NCBI GenBank assembly: GCA_017439185.1
Contig: JAFRTM010000017.1
Coordinates: 1 to 50,642, forward strand
DNA: 50,642 bases
DNA from: Bacteroidales bacterium
GTDB taxonomy: Bacteria > Bacteroidota > Bacteroidia > Bacteroidales > P3
Direction of reading: 5' to 3'
The translations under genes and the position numbers were made by a program. Below are positions 41,934 through 50,642 of the stretch, piece after piece; position 1 is the stretch's first letter, and each line of letters opens with the position of its first letter. The notes under the pieces are model-generated. The model was not told the DNA's origin. It was given only the letters and a program-made list of their open reading frames with translations, and made no database searches.

Positions 41934-42189
41934 TCAATTTCCGCACACCTTCCATAACTCCACTGTAAACCAACGACTTAATCCAAAATTACCCAAAATT
42001 TTAACATTTCCTGCCATTGTTGTCAGTACCCCCGATTTTCACCCCTTCGCCATGCCGATTTTTACCCCTGTTGAAAAAAAAATTTTACTACCCACGCAAT
42101 ATTTTTTACAATTTCACGTACTAATATTATGGATACGGGTAAAACGTCCGTCCCAATTTAATCATAAATAAGCAAGCAACTGTACAGAT

Positions 42190-43899
42190 ATGAAGAACAA
42201 CATCATCACCCCGAAAACGACTCTCCTCCTCTTCCTCGTCGCTGCCCTCGCTCTCCCCCTCAACTCCACCTTCGCCCAGTCTGACAGCTGGGCCTCGCGC
42301 GCTGCCGCCATCACCAAAGGTGCCAAGACCCACTCCCAGAAAGCCCGCGCCATATACAACTGGATCTGCGGCAACATCGCCTACGACACCGAAAAGAAAA
42401 TCAACACAGCCGAGGATTGCTGGGAAAACCACAAAGGCGTTTGCCAAGCCTACGCCGACCTCTACGTGTCGCTGGCCTCCGCCGCCGGCCTCGAAGCCCG
42501 TACCGTGAAAGGCAACTGCGCACAGAACGAGCTCAAACTCTCCAAGAAAGCGACAGCCAAAAAACTCGAGCCCCACAATTGGGTCATCGTGAAAGTCGAG
42601 AAAGGCGAAATACTCATCGACCCCACTTGGGGCGCCGGCTACGTCTCCTCGAAAGACCACACCTTCCACTTCAACACCAACCACGACGAATGGTACGATG
42701 TTGACCCCTACTGGATGATATTCTCCCACTTCCCCGACAAGAAAGAAGACCAGCTCATCGCTCAGCCCATCGAGCTCAAACGCTTCAAAAACCTCCCCAC
42801 CCTCTACCCCTACCTCGGACTCTACGGCCTCGACGGCAAACAGATATACGACCTCTGCCAGGAACGCCAGCGCCCCCCCATCTTCTACGACAACTACACC
42901 TACCGCCCCTGGACCAAGGTGCGCCTCACCAACATCCCGAAAAACCGCACCATGATCGCCGGTCAGACCTACACCTTCGAGATCGAGAAAATCGACCCCT
43001 CCACCTCACTCTCCATCGTCAGCTCCAGGCACGACTCCATCCTCGAAGCAACACCATGGCTCCGCACCGGAAAACACTTCACCATCCACGTCACTCCCAC
43101 TTCCGCCGACACCATTTCTCTCAACATCGGAGGTTCCCACGCCATCAGCTACATCGTCGAGCTCGCCGGCTTCTCCGTCTCCGAACGCCAGACCGTCTAT
43201 TTCGCCCCCGGCAACCTCCGCTACGACATCAGATCCAAGAAATACGTGTTCCAACAGCACCAATACGACCAGCCCAGCTCACGCTCCGGCAAAGTCGAAT
43301 TCTTCCGCTGGGGAACCGGCGAAAACCCGACCCTCGATAACGCCGACATCGCCAACTACGCCTCCTTCTCCGACTGGGGCGCCAACGTGAAACCCGGCAA
43401 ATGGCGCACCCTCACCATCCTCGAATGGCGCTACCTCCTCACCAAACGCGAAGGCGCCAAAGAGAAGGTGGCTCTCGCCTCCGTTTGCGGACGCCACGGC
43501 CTTCTCCTCCTCCCCGACGAGTGGTCCACTCCCAAGTCCTGCACCTTCACCCCCGGCTTCCGCCGCGGATACCTCACCAACGTCTATAACCTCAAACAAT
43601 GGGAAGACATGGAGAAAATCGGCGCCATATTCCTCCCAGCCGTAGGCAACCTCACCCCCGACGGCAAAGAATGGGGCCGCTACTCCTACGGCCGCTACTG
43701 GACCGCTACTGCCGAAACTGACAAAAACTCCGCAGGCGCTCTCATCTTCGGCTCCGACGTCATATCCACCGGCTCCGACACCCGCAACTACGGACTCCCC
43801 GTCCGCCTCGTAAAAGAACGCCCCTCCTCCTCCGCCCCCGCAGCTTCCTCCACCCAATCCCCAAAAACGCAACAACCCAAACCCTCCACAACCCGATAA
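42190..43899 (+). CDS. Exported transglutaminase-like protein with FISUMP-like C-terminal domain
   Basis: 569 residues with signal peptide (ends NSTFAQ). The transglutaminase core has C85 in HKGVCQAYADLYVSLASAAGL, H129 in EPHNWVIVKV and D144 in LIDPTWGAGY, a full catalytic triad, so it is probably a protease or amidase of the transglutaminase fold rather than a cross-linker. The C-terminal half (about 330-550) has YFAPGNLRYD, FQQHQYD, FFRWGTG, WRTLTILEWRYLL, IFLPAVGN and YGLPVRLVKE, homologous to the lipoprotein at 6639-7496. A Ser/Pro-rich tail follows. It is a single gene with a bidirectional terminator after it and a 600-bp repeat-rich gap before it. Confidence 0.85.
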   Translation: MKNNIITPKTTLLLFLVAALALPLNSTFAQSDSWASRAAAITKGAKTHSQKARAIYNWICGNIAYDTEKKINTAEDCWENHKGVCQAYADLYVSLASAAGLEARTVKGNCAQNELKLSKKATAKKLEPHNWVIVKVEKGEILIDPTWGAGYVSSKDHTFHFNTNHDEWYDVDPYWMIFSHFPDKKEDQLIAQPIELKRFKNLPTLYPYLGLYGLDGKQIYDLCQERQRPPIFYDNYTYRPWTKVRLTNIPKNRTMIAGQTYTFEIEKIDPSTSLSIVSSRHDSILEATPWLRTGKHFTIHVTPTSADTISLNIGGSHAISYIVELAGFSVSERQTVYFAPGNLRYDIRSKKYVFQQHQYDQPSSRSGKVEFFRWGTGENPTLDNADIANYASFSDWGANVKPGKWRTLTILEWRYLLTKREGAKEKVALASVCGRHGLLLLPDEWSTPKSCTFTPGFRRGYLTNVYNLKQWEDMEKIGAIFLPAVGNLTPDGKEWGRYSYGRYWTATAETDKNSAGALIFGSDVISTGSDTRNYGLPVRLVKERPSSSAPAASSTQSPKTQQPKPSTTR

Positions 43900-43929
43900 A
43901 CAATAAAACGACACAACGAACAACAAATA

Positions 43930-43958
43930 GAAAGCGGGCAGCAAAACTGCCCGCTTTC
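43930..43958. terminator. Bidirectional terminator between convergent genes
   Basis: A 12-bp perfect stem gaaagcgggcag / ctgcccgctttc with loop caaaa lies between the + strand transglutaminase gene and the - strand gene at 43982. Confidence 0.9.
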
Positions 43959-43981
43959 TGATTCTATTTCCCACCACTCCT

Positions 43982-45085
43982 CTACAACAAATCCCCGCTC
44001 AAAAAAATACTCATCCGTTCGCTTCCTGTATCGTTCCCCACACTGTAGCTCCCGCACCTCAATATGTCGTTCCGGTCGCAGTGGTGCAAATATTTCAGCA
44101 GGGCGAACTTGTCCTGCGGATGCTCGTCGATATACTTCAGCATGGTGTATGCCACCAGCCTCCGATAGTGGTTATAGCGCAGATTGGGCGAATAGCTGTC
44201 ACGCGACAACCCCGAATATCTCAGGTTGTATGCCGTCCTATAGGCCCTCCACACCAAGTCGAGCAACACCGAATACCGCCCTTCTTCCATTATCTTCTCT
44301 GCCTCTCTTATATGTATCGAGTCGAAACTGTACGTCCCCAACATCGCAAACACCATCGCCGCCCGTGTGTCGAAATCTTTCTCCTTCGCTATCGACTCCT
44401 CCAGTTCTTTTATCTTCTCTTCCGTAGGATCGTCTGCCGCATTGGTAAATTCTTTATACACCGGCGGAAACCATCGGGCGGGCGTCACCGACTCTCTGTC
44501 GGGCACATCGCCTTCTCCTATTTCGCTCATATAATGGCCGTAACGTTCCGTAAACGATTCTCTCAACGATTCTTTTGCCTCCTCCAAGTCGCCAAACGCC
44601 GGACCGCTGACTGCCACATACTTATCTCCCTCCTCTTCGTCAACCTCCACCAGCTCCTCGTCTCCTTTCTTCATCGTCTTTATATATTCTGCCACATATT
44701 CTTGGAACCGCTCTCTTATCTCTTTGTCTTCTATGATGTCTGCCTTCACTCTGCCCAACGCCTCTGCAAAATATGCCGCACCCTCCGTGGTCCACTTGTA
44801 ATAGTCCAGGTCGGTTTCTATTCGCCTATATATCTCCAAATAGTTGTATATGTCTATCAAATCTTTTATCAGCTTGGGATTCTTCCACTTCTTGCCTTGC
44901 GGCATCGGCTGTATCCGGTCACACAAGAACTTGCCAAAGTCTATACTGTCTTCCACCGCCAAAATCGCCGTGTCTGACATCAGCTGCTGATAGGTCTTGT
45001 CTCCTCCTGTCTGCTGCTTCCCTTTGTCGCCGCCTCCCCACAGGCCGCACAGCACTACAAGCACAACTACAAACAAACTCTTCAT
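43982..45085 (-). CDS. Exported protein of unknown function
   Basis: 367 residues with an N-terminal hydrophobic signal (SLFVVVLVVLCGLWGGG); the Cys is preceded by Leu, so a classic lipobox is absent. The rest is charged and mostly helical, with an acidic stretch (GDEELVEVDEEEGDKYV) and long Tyr/Arg-rich helices (RAYRTAYNLRYSGLSRD, YNHYRRLVAYTMLKYIDE). I recognise no family or catalytic motif. It is 14 bp downstream of the nitroreductase gene and may be in its operon. Confidence 0.6.
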   Translation of the reverse strand: MKSLFVVVLVVLCGLWGGGDKGKQQTGGDKTYQQLMSDTAILAVEDSIDFGKFLCDRIQPMPQGKKWKNPKLIKDLIDIYNYLEIYRRIETDLDYYKWTTEGAAYFAEALGRVKADIIEDKEIRERFQEYVAEYIKTMKKGDEELVEVDEEEGDKYVAVSGPAFGDLEEAKESLRESFTERYGHYMSEIGEGDVPDRESVTPARWFPPVYKEFTNAADDPTEEKIKELEESIAKEKDFDTRAAMVFAMLGTYSFDSIHIREAEKIMEEGRYSVLLDLVWRAYRTAYNLRYSGLSRDSYSPNLRYNHYRRLVAYTMLKYIDEHPQDKFALLKYLHHCDRNDILRCGSYSVGNDTGSERMSIFLSGDLL

Positions 45086-45099
45086 ATCTCTCCCTCTTC

Positions 45100-45843
45100 C
45101 TATCCGAGAAATCCCTGCTCTTTCAGGTATTTCTCAAGTTTTGCCGAGATTTCTTCGTTCTGCTTCCTCGGATAGCGTTTCTCCGTGAAGAGTTCGGCCA
45201 GGTTTCTCACCCCGTTCTGCCTCACCATTTCTTGGTTGAACGGAAACTCTTCCCTCAACTGGTGTATCCTGCGGATATCGTCATCGCTATATGCCTTGTA
45301 CTCTCTCTCATGCACTATCCCCTCCAACGGCAGCCTCTCCGACTGGGCAGGCTCTTCGTCGGCATAGCCTATCGATAGTGTTATCACCGGCACCACTCCC
45401 TTGGGCAGTTTCAGCAGTTCTCCAATCTCGGGCGCGTTGTACAACACTGTCCCGAGATAGCAGAACCCCAACCCTTCCGCTTCTGCGGCCACACACAGGT
45501 TTTGCGCAAAGAGCGAGGCGTCTATCGTCGCCGACAACAGCCACAGCAGGTTGCCGTAGGGCGTGTCGCAGCCCGACTGCTCGCACCACAGGTGGTATCT
45601 GTTCACGTCGGCACATATCGTCAGGTACATCGGAGCGGTGCTCCCTTGACCGTAGTGCCACTGCGACAAGGCTTTACGTTCTTCCTCTCCTCTGGTCACC
45701 ACCACCGAGTAAAGCTGCATATTTCCTGTGTTCGAAGCTCTCGCCCCACACTCTATCAGCCTCTCCAGCACCCCCTGGCTTATCTCTTTCTCTTTGTAAC
45801 GCCTGACGCTCCTGTGGCTCAGCAATAGTTCTGTCGTTGTCAT
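45100..45843 (-). CDS. Nitroreductase family protein (NfsA-like)
   Basis: 247-residue FMN-dependent oxidoreductase. FMN contacts are suggested by HRSVRRYKEKEI near the N-terminus, ASNTGNMQLYSVVV, and LCVAAEAEGLGFCYLGTVLYNAPEIGELLKLP; VPVITLSIGYADE is the usual strand. The length is typical of the NfsA/FRP branch, which uses NADPH and a dimer-swapped C-terminus. Substrate is unknown. The unknown exported protein gene follows after 14 bp. Confidence 0.9.
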   Translation of the reverse strand: MTTTELLLSHRSVRRYKEKEISQGVLERLIECGARASNTGNMQLYSVVVTRGEEERKALSQWHYGQGSTAPMYLTICADVNRYHLWCEQSGCDTPYGNLLWLLSATIDASLFAQNLCVAAEAEGLGFCYLGTVLYNAPEIGELLKLPKGVVPVITLSIGYADEEPAQSERLPLEGIVHEREYKAYSDDDIRRIHQLREEFPFNQEMVRQNGVRNLAELFTEKRYPRKQNEEISAKLEKYLKEQGFLG

Positions 45844-45978
45844 ATATCTTTCTTTATTAATCTTTTACACCTTTTCTGCTGCAGCATAAACTGCCTGCTT
45901 TATAAATAAACGTACATTTTTGTAATTTATTGTGCATTTTTCCGTATAAGTATTGTTTATTGCGTAAAATATAATAGT

Positions 45979-47364
45979 ATGAATATAATAATAGCTGGCG
46001 ACGGCGAGGTCGGATTCCATCTGGCCAAACAGCTCACGGAGTTGAGCTTCAACATCACTGTCGTCGACCCTCATAGTGAACTCCTCAAAAAGCTCGAAAG
46101 CGAGAGCGACTTGCTGACCATTGCAGGAGAAGCTACATCTCCCCGTATCCTTGAGGAGGCCAACGTCCGCGAGTGCGACCTCTTCCTCGCCGTGCTCCAC
46201 GACGAGAGTGTCAACCTCATGGCCTGCTGCCTGGCACGTAAATTGGGTGCCAAGAAGACTGTGGCTCGCGTGAGCAATGCCGAACTCCTCGGCGATCGCC
46301 ACCGTTCTATGTTCCGCGAACTCGGCGTCGACGAGATGGTATGCCCCGAACGTATCGCGGCGAAAGAGATCACCAACCTCCTCAACAATAACGTGGCTAC
46401 CGAGACTTTCGACTTCACCGGCGGCCTCCTCACCATGTACCTCCTGCGTCTCGACCGGGGCAGCGCTGTCGTGGGCCTCAGCGTGAAGGATCTCTCGCAG
46501 ACTTACCACTCTCTTCGCGCCCACATAGTTGCTACTGTGCGCAACGGCGAGACCATCATCCCTCACGCCGATTTTGTATTCCGCGAAGGGGACTTGGCCT
46601 ACATCATCAGCGAACGGCAACAGCTCGACGAAATCAAGAAGGTGGTGGGCAAGGAGACGGTGAAAGTCAAAAACGCCATGATTGCCGGTGGTGGCCGCAT
46701 CGGCCGCTATGCGGCTCTCACTCTCAAGGATCGCCTTTCTATCACTCTTATCGAAGAGGATCGCCGCCGTTGTTCTGAACTCTCCGAAATCCTCGGCAAC
46801 ACGCTCATCATCAACGGCGACGCTACGGACATCGACCTCCTCAAGGAGGAAGGCCTGGCCAACCAGGACGCTTTCATAGCTGTCACCAATTCTTCGGAAA
46901 CTAACGTGCTCACTTGCCTCCACGCCAAACAGCTGGGCGTCAAGAAGACTATCGCTCTTGTGGAAAACACGGGATTCATCAGCCTCTCTCAGGATATCGG
47001 CATCGACACCATTATTAACAAGAAGCTCATCACGGCAAGCTACATCGCCCGTTTCATCGTCACTGCCGAAGCGGTCAGCAGCAAGTGGCTCAGCGGAACC
47101 AACGCCGAACTCATCGAGTTTGTCGTGGGAAAACGCTCGGCTGCCACCCGCAAGCCTATCGGCGAACTGAAAGTGCCTCACGACGCCACCATCGGTGGCA
47201 TCGTCCGCGACGACAAGGTTCTCCTGCCCTCTCGCGACACTCAGCTTGCTGCCGGTGACCGTGTGGTGGTGTTCATGCTTCCCAAGGTGATGGCTCAGGT
47301 GGCTCGCCTCTTCAAGGGCAACGACATTCCTTTCTTTTCTCATCTCGACAGCGACAGTCTGTGA
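45979..47364 (+). CDS. trkA: Trk system potassium uptake protein TrkA
   Basis: 461 residues, the double RCK form. The first RCK_N has NIIIAGDGEVGFHLAKQL (GxGxxG at 7-12) and the second AMIAGGGRIGRYAALTL near 230; each is followed by an RCK_C. It binds nucleotide and gates TrkH from the cytosol. It is first in trkA-trkH-trkH and overlaps the next start by 4 bp (GTGA). Confidence 0.96.
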   Translation: MNIIIAGDGEVGFHLAKQLTELSFNITVVDPHSELLKKLESESDLLTIAGEATSPRILEEANVRECDLFLAVLHDESVNLMACCLARKLGAKKTVARVSNAELLGDRHRSMFRELGVDEMVCPERIAAKEITNLLNNNVATETFDFTGGLLTMYLLRLDRGSAVVGLSVKDLSQTYHSLRAHIVATVRNGETIIPHADFVFREGDLAYIISERQQLDEIKKVVGKETVKVKNAMIAGGGRIGRYAALTLKDRLSITLIEEDRRRCSELSEILGNTLIINGDATDIDLLKEEGLANQDAFIAVTNSSETNVLTCLHAKQLGVKKTIALVENTGFISLSQDIGIDTIINKKLITASYIARFIVTAEAVSSKWLSGTNAELIEFVVGKRSAATRKPIGELKVPHDATIGGIVRDDKVLLPSRDTQLAAGDRVVVFMLPKVMAQVARLFKGNDIPFFSHLDSDSL

Positions 47365-48839
47365 ACCACTCCAAATCATACCGCCTCGCCAACTACCGTC
47401 TGATGGCTTTCATCTGCGGCGCCTTGCTACTCGTCTTGGCTGCCGCCATGCTCCTCCCTTTGGTAGTCTCTCTCATCGTGGACGACGGAGCCCTGCCTGC
47501 CCTGCTCATCTCGGAGGCTGTCAATATCGTCCTCGGATGTCTCCTCTATTTCCTCGCGGGTCACCGCCACGACAACGAGTTGCTTGGCCGCGAAAGCTTC
47601 TGGACCACTGCCTTTGCCTGGATTCTCGTCCCTTTGGCGGGGGCTGTCCCTTTCATGTTGCCGCCTCTCTCTTTGTCTCCTGCTGACGCTATCTTCGAAA
47701 GTGTATCGGGATTCACCACCACGGGCTCTTCTGTCATCCCTTCCCCCGAGTCTCTCCCTCTCAGCCTCCTCCTTTGGCGCCATATCTCCCAGTGGCTCGG
47801 CGGCTTGGGCCTTATGCTCATCATTGTGGCTCTCCACCGCAATCTCAGGGTGGGTAGCCTTCGTCTCTACGACGCCGAATTCTCCGGCACGGTTCAGCGC
47901 AAGCTGCACCCTCGCATCGCCACTTCGGTGTCTTACATGTGGCAGGTCTATCTTATACTTACTGTTGTCTTGTTCGCAGGTCTCTTGGCCTGCGGCAACG
48001 GTCTCCGCTCCTCTTTCTGCCTCGCTCTCAGCGCCGTCAGCACCGGAGGGTTCCTCCCTTCCTCCGACGCTCTCGCCTCCGCCAATGTCCCCTCGCTGGT
48101 CCTTATCGGGTTGTTTATGTGGTTCAGCGGCGTCAATGTTGCTCTGCTTCACCACCTCTTCCACGGCCGCGTGTCCAATCTCTTCCGCGACGACGAGTTC
48201 CGAACCTACTCTGCCGTCTCTCTCTTCGCCGCTCTCGCCTGCTTCTTGGCTCTCTCCTTCTCGGGCGGCAACTCCTGGCATTCTCTCGGCTACGGCCTCT
48301 TCCACGTCTCTTCCACCATATCCACCTGTGGCCTCGTCCTCGACAACTCTGTGGATTGGCCCCCTCTGGTCGGTGTCGTCACTTTTCTCCTCATCATCCT
48401 CGGTGCCTCCTCGGGCAGCACCGGCGGCGGCATCAAGGTCAAGCGTATCATGATTCTGCGACGTTATGTGAACAACTACATCTCCCGCATGCTCCATCCC
48501 AACGTGGTCTTCTCTGTACGCCTCAACGGTGTCTCCCTCTCGGGCGACTATGTCGCAAAGGTCTTCGCTTTCCTTTTCCTCTACGTGCTTTTTGTGGTCG
48601 CCGGTGGTGTCGTCCTCGCCCTCTGTGGCTGCGACATTCCCACTGCTCTCACCGTGGCTGCAGCCAACATCGCAAACCTCGGCCCCACCCCTCTCATCAA
48701 CTCCCTCTCCCCTCTCTTCTCCTATGCCGCTCTCCCTCTGGCGGCCAAAGTTTCTCTCATGGTCCTTATGATTGCCGGACGCATCGAGATCTTCGCTCTC
48801 CTCGCCCTCTTTTCTCCGGCCTATTGGCATAAACGTTAA
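47361..48839 (+). CDS. trkH: TrkH family potassium transporter, first copy
   Basis: 492 residues with about ten membrane helices and four pore loops: SVSGFTTTGSSV, ALSAVSTGGFLP, ISTCGLVLDN and NIANLGPTPL, each with the filter glycine. The intramembrane gate loop is SSGSTGGGIKVKR. The start is GTG at 47361, overlapping the trkA stop as GTGA; this coupling makes GTG more likely than later Met codons. The third loop has Cys before the Gly instead of the common Thr. Confidence 0.93.
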   Translation: MNHSKSYRLANYRLMAFICGALLLVLAAAMLLPLVVSLIVDDGALPALLISEAVNIVLGCLLYFLAGHRHDNELLGRESFWTTAFAWILVPLAGAVPFMLPPLSLSPADAIFESVSGFTTTGSSVIPSPESLPLSLLLWRHISQWLGGLGLMLIIVALHRNLRVGSLRLYDAEFSGTVQRKLHPRIATSVSYMWQVYLILTVVLFAGLLACGNGLRSSFCLALSAVSTGGFLPSSDALASANVPSLVLIGLFMWFSGVNVALLHHLFHGRVSNLFRDDEFRTYSAVSLFAALACFLALSFSGGNSWHSLGYGLFHVSSTISTCGLVLDNSVDWPPLVGVVTFLLIILGASSGSTGGGIKVKRIMILRRYVNNYISRMLHPNVVFSVRLNGVSLSGDYVAKVFAFLFLYVLFVVAGGVVLALCGCDIPTALTVAAANIANLGPTPLINSLSPLFSYAALPLAAKVSLMVLMIAGRIEIFALLALFSPAYWHKR

Positions 48840-48852
48840 ATACTGTCCGCTC

Positions 48853-50304
48853 GTGAACGACTTCCGCTACATACTGCGCTTCCTGGGTCTCCTCCTTCTT
48901 GCCGAAGGGGCCATGATGCTCCTCTGCCTCTCGGCCTCTCTCTACTTCCGCGACGGGGCCTGGCTCCCCATCCTCCTCTCGGGCGCCATCTCGCTCTCCT
49001 CCGGTCTCCTCCTCTTCCTCGCCAACTTCCGCTGCCGACGCCTCGAGAAGAAACGCCTCGCCTACCTCCTTGTCTCGCTCATGTGGATTGTCCTCGGACT
49101 CTTCGGCTCGCTCCCCTTCCTCCTCTCCCATTCGGTCGCCAGCTTCTTCGACGCGCTCTTCGAGTCTCTTTCGGGTCTCACCGCCACCGGCGCCACCGCT
49201 CTCCCCGACATCGAAAGCCTTCCCCAGTCGGTCCTCCTCTGGCGCAGCCTCTCCCAGTGGATCGGCGGATTCGGCATCATCTTGCTCGTCCTCGCCATCG
49301 CCCCTCGCTTGGGAATCAACAAATACAGCCTCTACACCGCCGAAGCCTCCGGGGCCGACAACTCCTCCAAGTCCTCCATCCGCATGTCCACCACCATCCG
49401 TCGCATGCTCGTCATCTATCTCTCCCTCTCCGCCGCCTTCTTCCTCCTCCTCTGCCTCTCCGGCCTCTCCCCCTGGGCAAGCCTCAACCTCGTCTTCACC
49501 AACATCAGCAGCGGCGGATTCTCCATCTACAACGACGGCATCGCCCGACTCTCCCATTCCCAGCAGCTCCTCATCGCCGCAGCCATGTGGTTCAGCGGCA
49601 TAAGCTTCGCCATGCTCTACGACCTCTTCACCTTCAAGATAAGCCGCCTCCGCCACAAGCTCGACCAGTTCGGCTTCTACGCCTCCGTCACACTCTTCGC
49701 CGTCCTCACCATCAGCCTATACCTCCGACTCCGCCTCAACCTCTCCACCTCCGACTCCCTACGCCTCGGCATCATCCAGGCCACCAGCGCCATCACCACC
49801 TCCGGCACCATGGCCGCCGATGTCACCCTCTGGAGCCCTCTCGCCAACTACGTCTTCATGATCCTCGCTCTCTGCGGAGCCATGGCAGGCAGCACCTCCG
49901 GCGGTCTCAAAGCCATGCGCGTCCTCATCCTCCTCCGCAACGTACGCATGCACCTCATCCAACGGCTCCATCCAAACTCCACCAACCCCATACGCCTCAA
50001 CGGCCACCCCGTCTCCCCCTCCATCTCCACCAACGTCATGGTCATCTTCTTCCTCTACGTCTTCACTCTCCTCCTCGGCTCCTCTCTCCTCATCACCTTC
50101 GGCGAATCCCCCACCGAGTCCATCGGCGCAGCCGTAGGCTGCCTCTCCGGCTACGGTCCCGGCCTCGCCTCCACCGGCGGCTTCGGCTCCTACGCCGCCT
50201 TCTCCCCAGCCTCCAAAGCCCTCTGCTCCCTCCTCATGATACTCGGCCGCCTCGAATGCCTCACTGTCCTAATCCTCCTGACACGCAAATTCTGGCACCG
50301 CTAA
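48853..50304 (+). CDS. TrkH family potassium transporter, second copy
   Basis: 483 residues, homologous to the preceding gene but only distantly. Pore loops are SLSGLTATGATAL, NISSGGFSIYN, ITTSGTMAAD and CLSGYGPGLAS, and the gate loop is AGSTSGGLKAMR. I chose GTG at 48853 (gtgaacgac, as in the first copy gtgaaccac), 13 bp after the first copy's stop. A longer frame from 48772 would overlap trkH heavily. Two TrkH subunits served by one TrkA could form separate or mixed dimers. Confidence 0.9.
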   Translation: MNDFRYILRFLGLLLLAEGAMMLLCLSASLYFRDGAWLPILLSGAISLSSGLLLFLANFRCRRLEKKRLAYLLVSLMWIVLGLFGSLPFLLSHSVASFFDALFESLSGLTATGATALPDIESLPQSVLLWRSLSQWIGGFGIILLVLAIAPRLGINKYSLYTAEASGADNSSKSSIRMSTTIRRMLVIYLSLSAAFFLLLCLSGLSPWASLNLVFTNISSGGFSIYNDGIARLSHSQQLLIAAAMWFSGISFAMLYDLFTFKISRLRHKLDQFGFYASVTLFAVLTISLYLRLRLNLSTSDSLRLGIIQATSAITTSGTMAADVTLWSPLANYVFMILALCGAMAGSTSGGLKAMRVLILLRNVRMHLIQRLHPNSTNPIRLNGHPVSPSISTNVMVIFFLYVFTLLLGSSLLITFGESPTESIGAAVGCLSGYGPGLASTGGFGSYAAFSPASKALCSLLMILGRLECLTVLILLTRKFWHR

Positions 50305-50321
50305 CCCCACCCTCCCCCCCC

Positions 50322-50512
50322 ACACCCACACCTTATATTATATATAGCCTCTATAAATTCTATAGATTCTATAAATTCTATCCCCCCCTATAAGTCCCAT
50401 TAGACCTATTAGTCCTATTAGTCTTATCCCCCCCCCATTAGACCAATTAGACTAATTAGACTAATTAGACTAATCAGTCCCATAATCCCCCCCTAGTTCA
50501 TCTAGAAAATCC
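50322..50512. repeat. Series of short tandem repeats separated by poly-C tracts
   Basis: Block 1 (50347-50382) repeats [at]ttctata[ag]a. Block 2 (about 50398-50427) has three attag[at]cct units of 9 bp. Block 3 (50439-50475) has attagacca and three attagacta units. Block 4 (50495-50523) has agttcatctag twice. Runs of six to nine C separate the blocks. Blocks 2 and 3 are approximate reverse complements. The gap is not coding. Confidence 0.8.
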
Positions 50513-50573
50513 AGTTCATCTAGTCCAAATTTCTCATTTTTCACCCCCAAATCAATTAAAATTTAACCTTAGC

Positions 50574-50622
50574 GTTACCATAGACTAGATACCTACATGA
50601 TACCTAGTTACCAGCAAATTAG
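50574..50622. repeat. Dispersed intergenic repeat, copy C
   Basis: GTTACCATAGACTAGATACC to CCAGCAAATTAG, 40 of 49 positions identical to copy B by hand alignment. It lies near the right edge of the window and could continue beyond it. Confidence 0.8.
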
Positions 50623-50642
50623 AAAAAGCCATAAAAATAAAA

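Noticed and set aside
47427-48830. 467-codon open frame on the - strand opposite trkH
   Set aside because: Highly charged low-complexity translation with no motifs; trkH on the + strand has full pore loops and membrane helices.
49083-50393. 436-codon His/Pro/Arg-rich frame overlapping the second trkH
   Set aside because: A frame-shifted reading of C-rich trkH sequence; no plausible protein composition.

Overview
The window comes from a member of the Bacteroidetes, most likely order Bacteroidales. It carries a complete porP-gldKLMN type IX secretion (T9SS) core locus, three secreted proteins ending in a T9SS type A sorting domain, and a TonB receptor with an N-terminal carboxypeptidase-regulatory-like domain. 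It also has an UpxY-type antiterminator, and at least a dozen promoters of the Bacteroidetes form TTTG-N19/20-TAnnTTTG. Secreted fucosidase and sialidase and a C10 protease suggest a host-associated, glycan-foraging lifestyle; this is an inference. I cannot name genus or species.

Layout. 0-4 kb: end of a DUF6266-like gene, a TonB receptor and holA. 4-7.5 kb: a FlK-like thioesterase coupled to a GH29 fucosidase lipoprotein, then a beta-barrel protein and a FISUMP-like lipoprotein. 8-11.2 kb: a cobalamin riboswitch in front of two T9SS-exported proteins, the first with three copies of an unrecognised YWVGEG repeat. 11.2-11.35 kb: thirteen tandem copies of an 11-bp unit. 11.4-15 kb: lipoproteins, a TIGR02757 protein, a beta-barrel protein and a GH33 sialidase. 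15-23 kb: ten tRNA genes in three groups, a C10 protease, rpsF-rpsR-rplI, mutS and a membrane zinc peptidase. 23-28 kb: a WG-repeat lipoprotein, a PaaI-type thioesterase, an HD-domain protein coupled to a 58-residue basic protein, and a UDP-glucose dehydrogenase/UpxY pair. 28-35.5 kb: porP-gldK-gldL-gldM-gldN plus a second gldN paralogue. 35.8-41.6 kb: two envelope operons (RlpA-like, KdsC, deacetylase, LD-carboxypeptidase and a secreted propeller-like protein; then NlpC/P60 and DUF4294). 42-46 kb: a transglutaminase fused to a FISUMP-like domain, an unknown exported protein and a nitroreductase. 46-50.3 kb: trkA followed by two different trkH genes.

How the genes fit together. The T9SS core would export the C10 protease and the two riboswitch-controlled proteins. 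GH29 and GH33 remove terminal fucose and sialic acid from glycans. The 36-41 kb operons serve the cell wall and lipid A/KDO. trkA-trkH-trkH is a potassium uptake operon.

Base composition changes sign near 12.7 kb. To the left the + strand is G-rich whichever strand is coding; to the right it is C-rich whichever strand is coding. That is the pattern expected around a replication terminus or an inversion boundary. The longer intergenic gaps hold a family of dispersed repeats (near 24.8, 41.8 and 50.6 kb), a tRNA-Leu relic, and a run of 9-bp tandem repeats separated by poly-C tracts at the right end. I found no IS element, CRISPR array or prophage.
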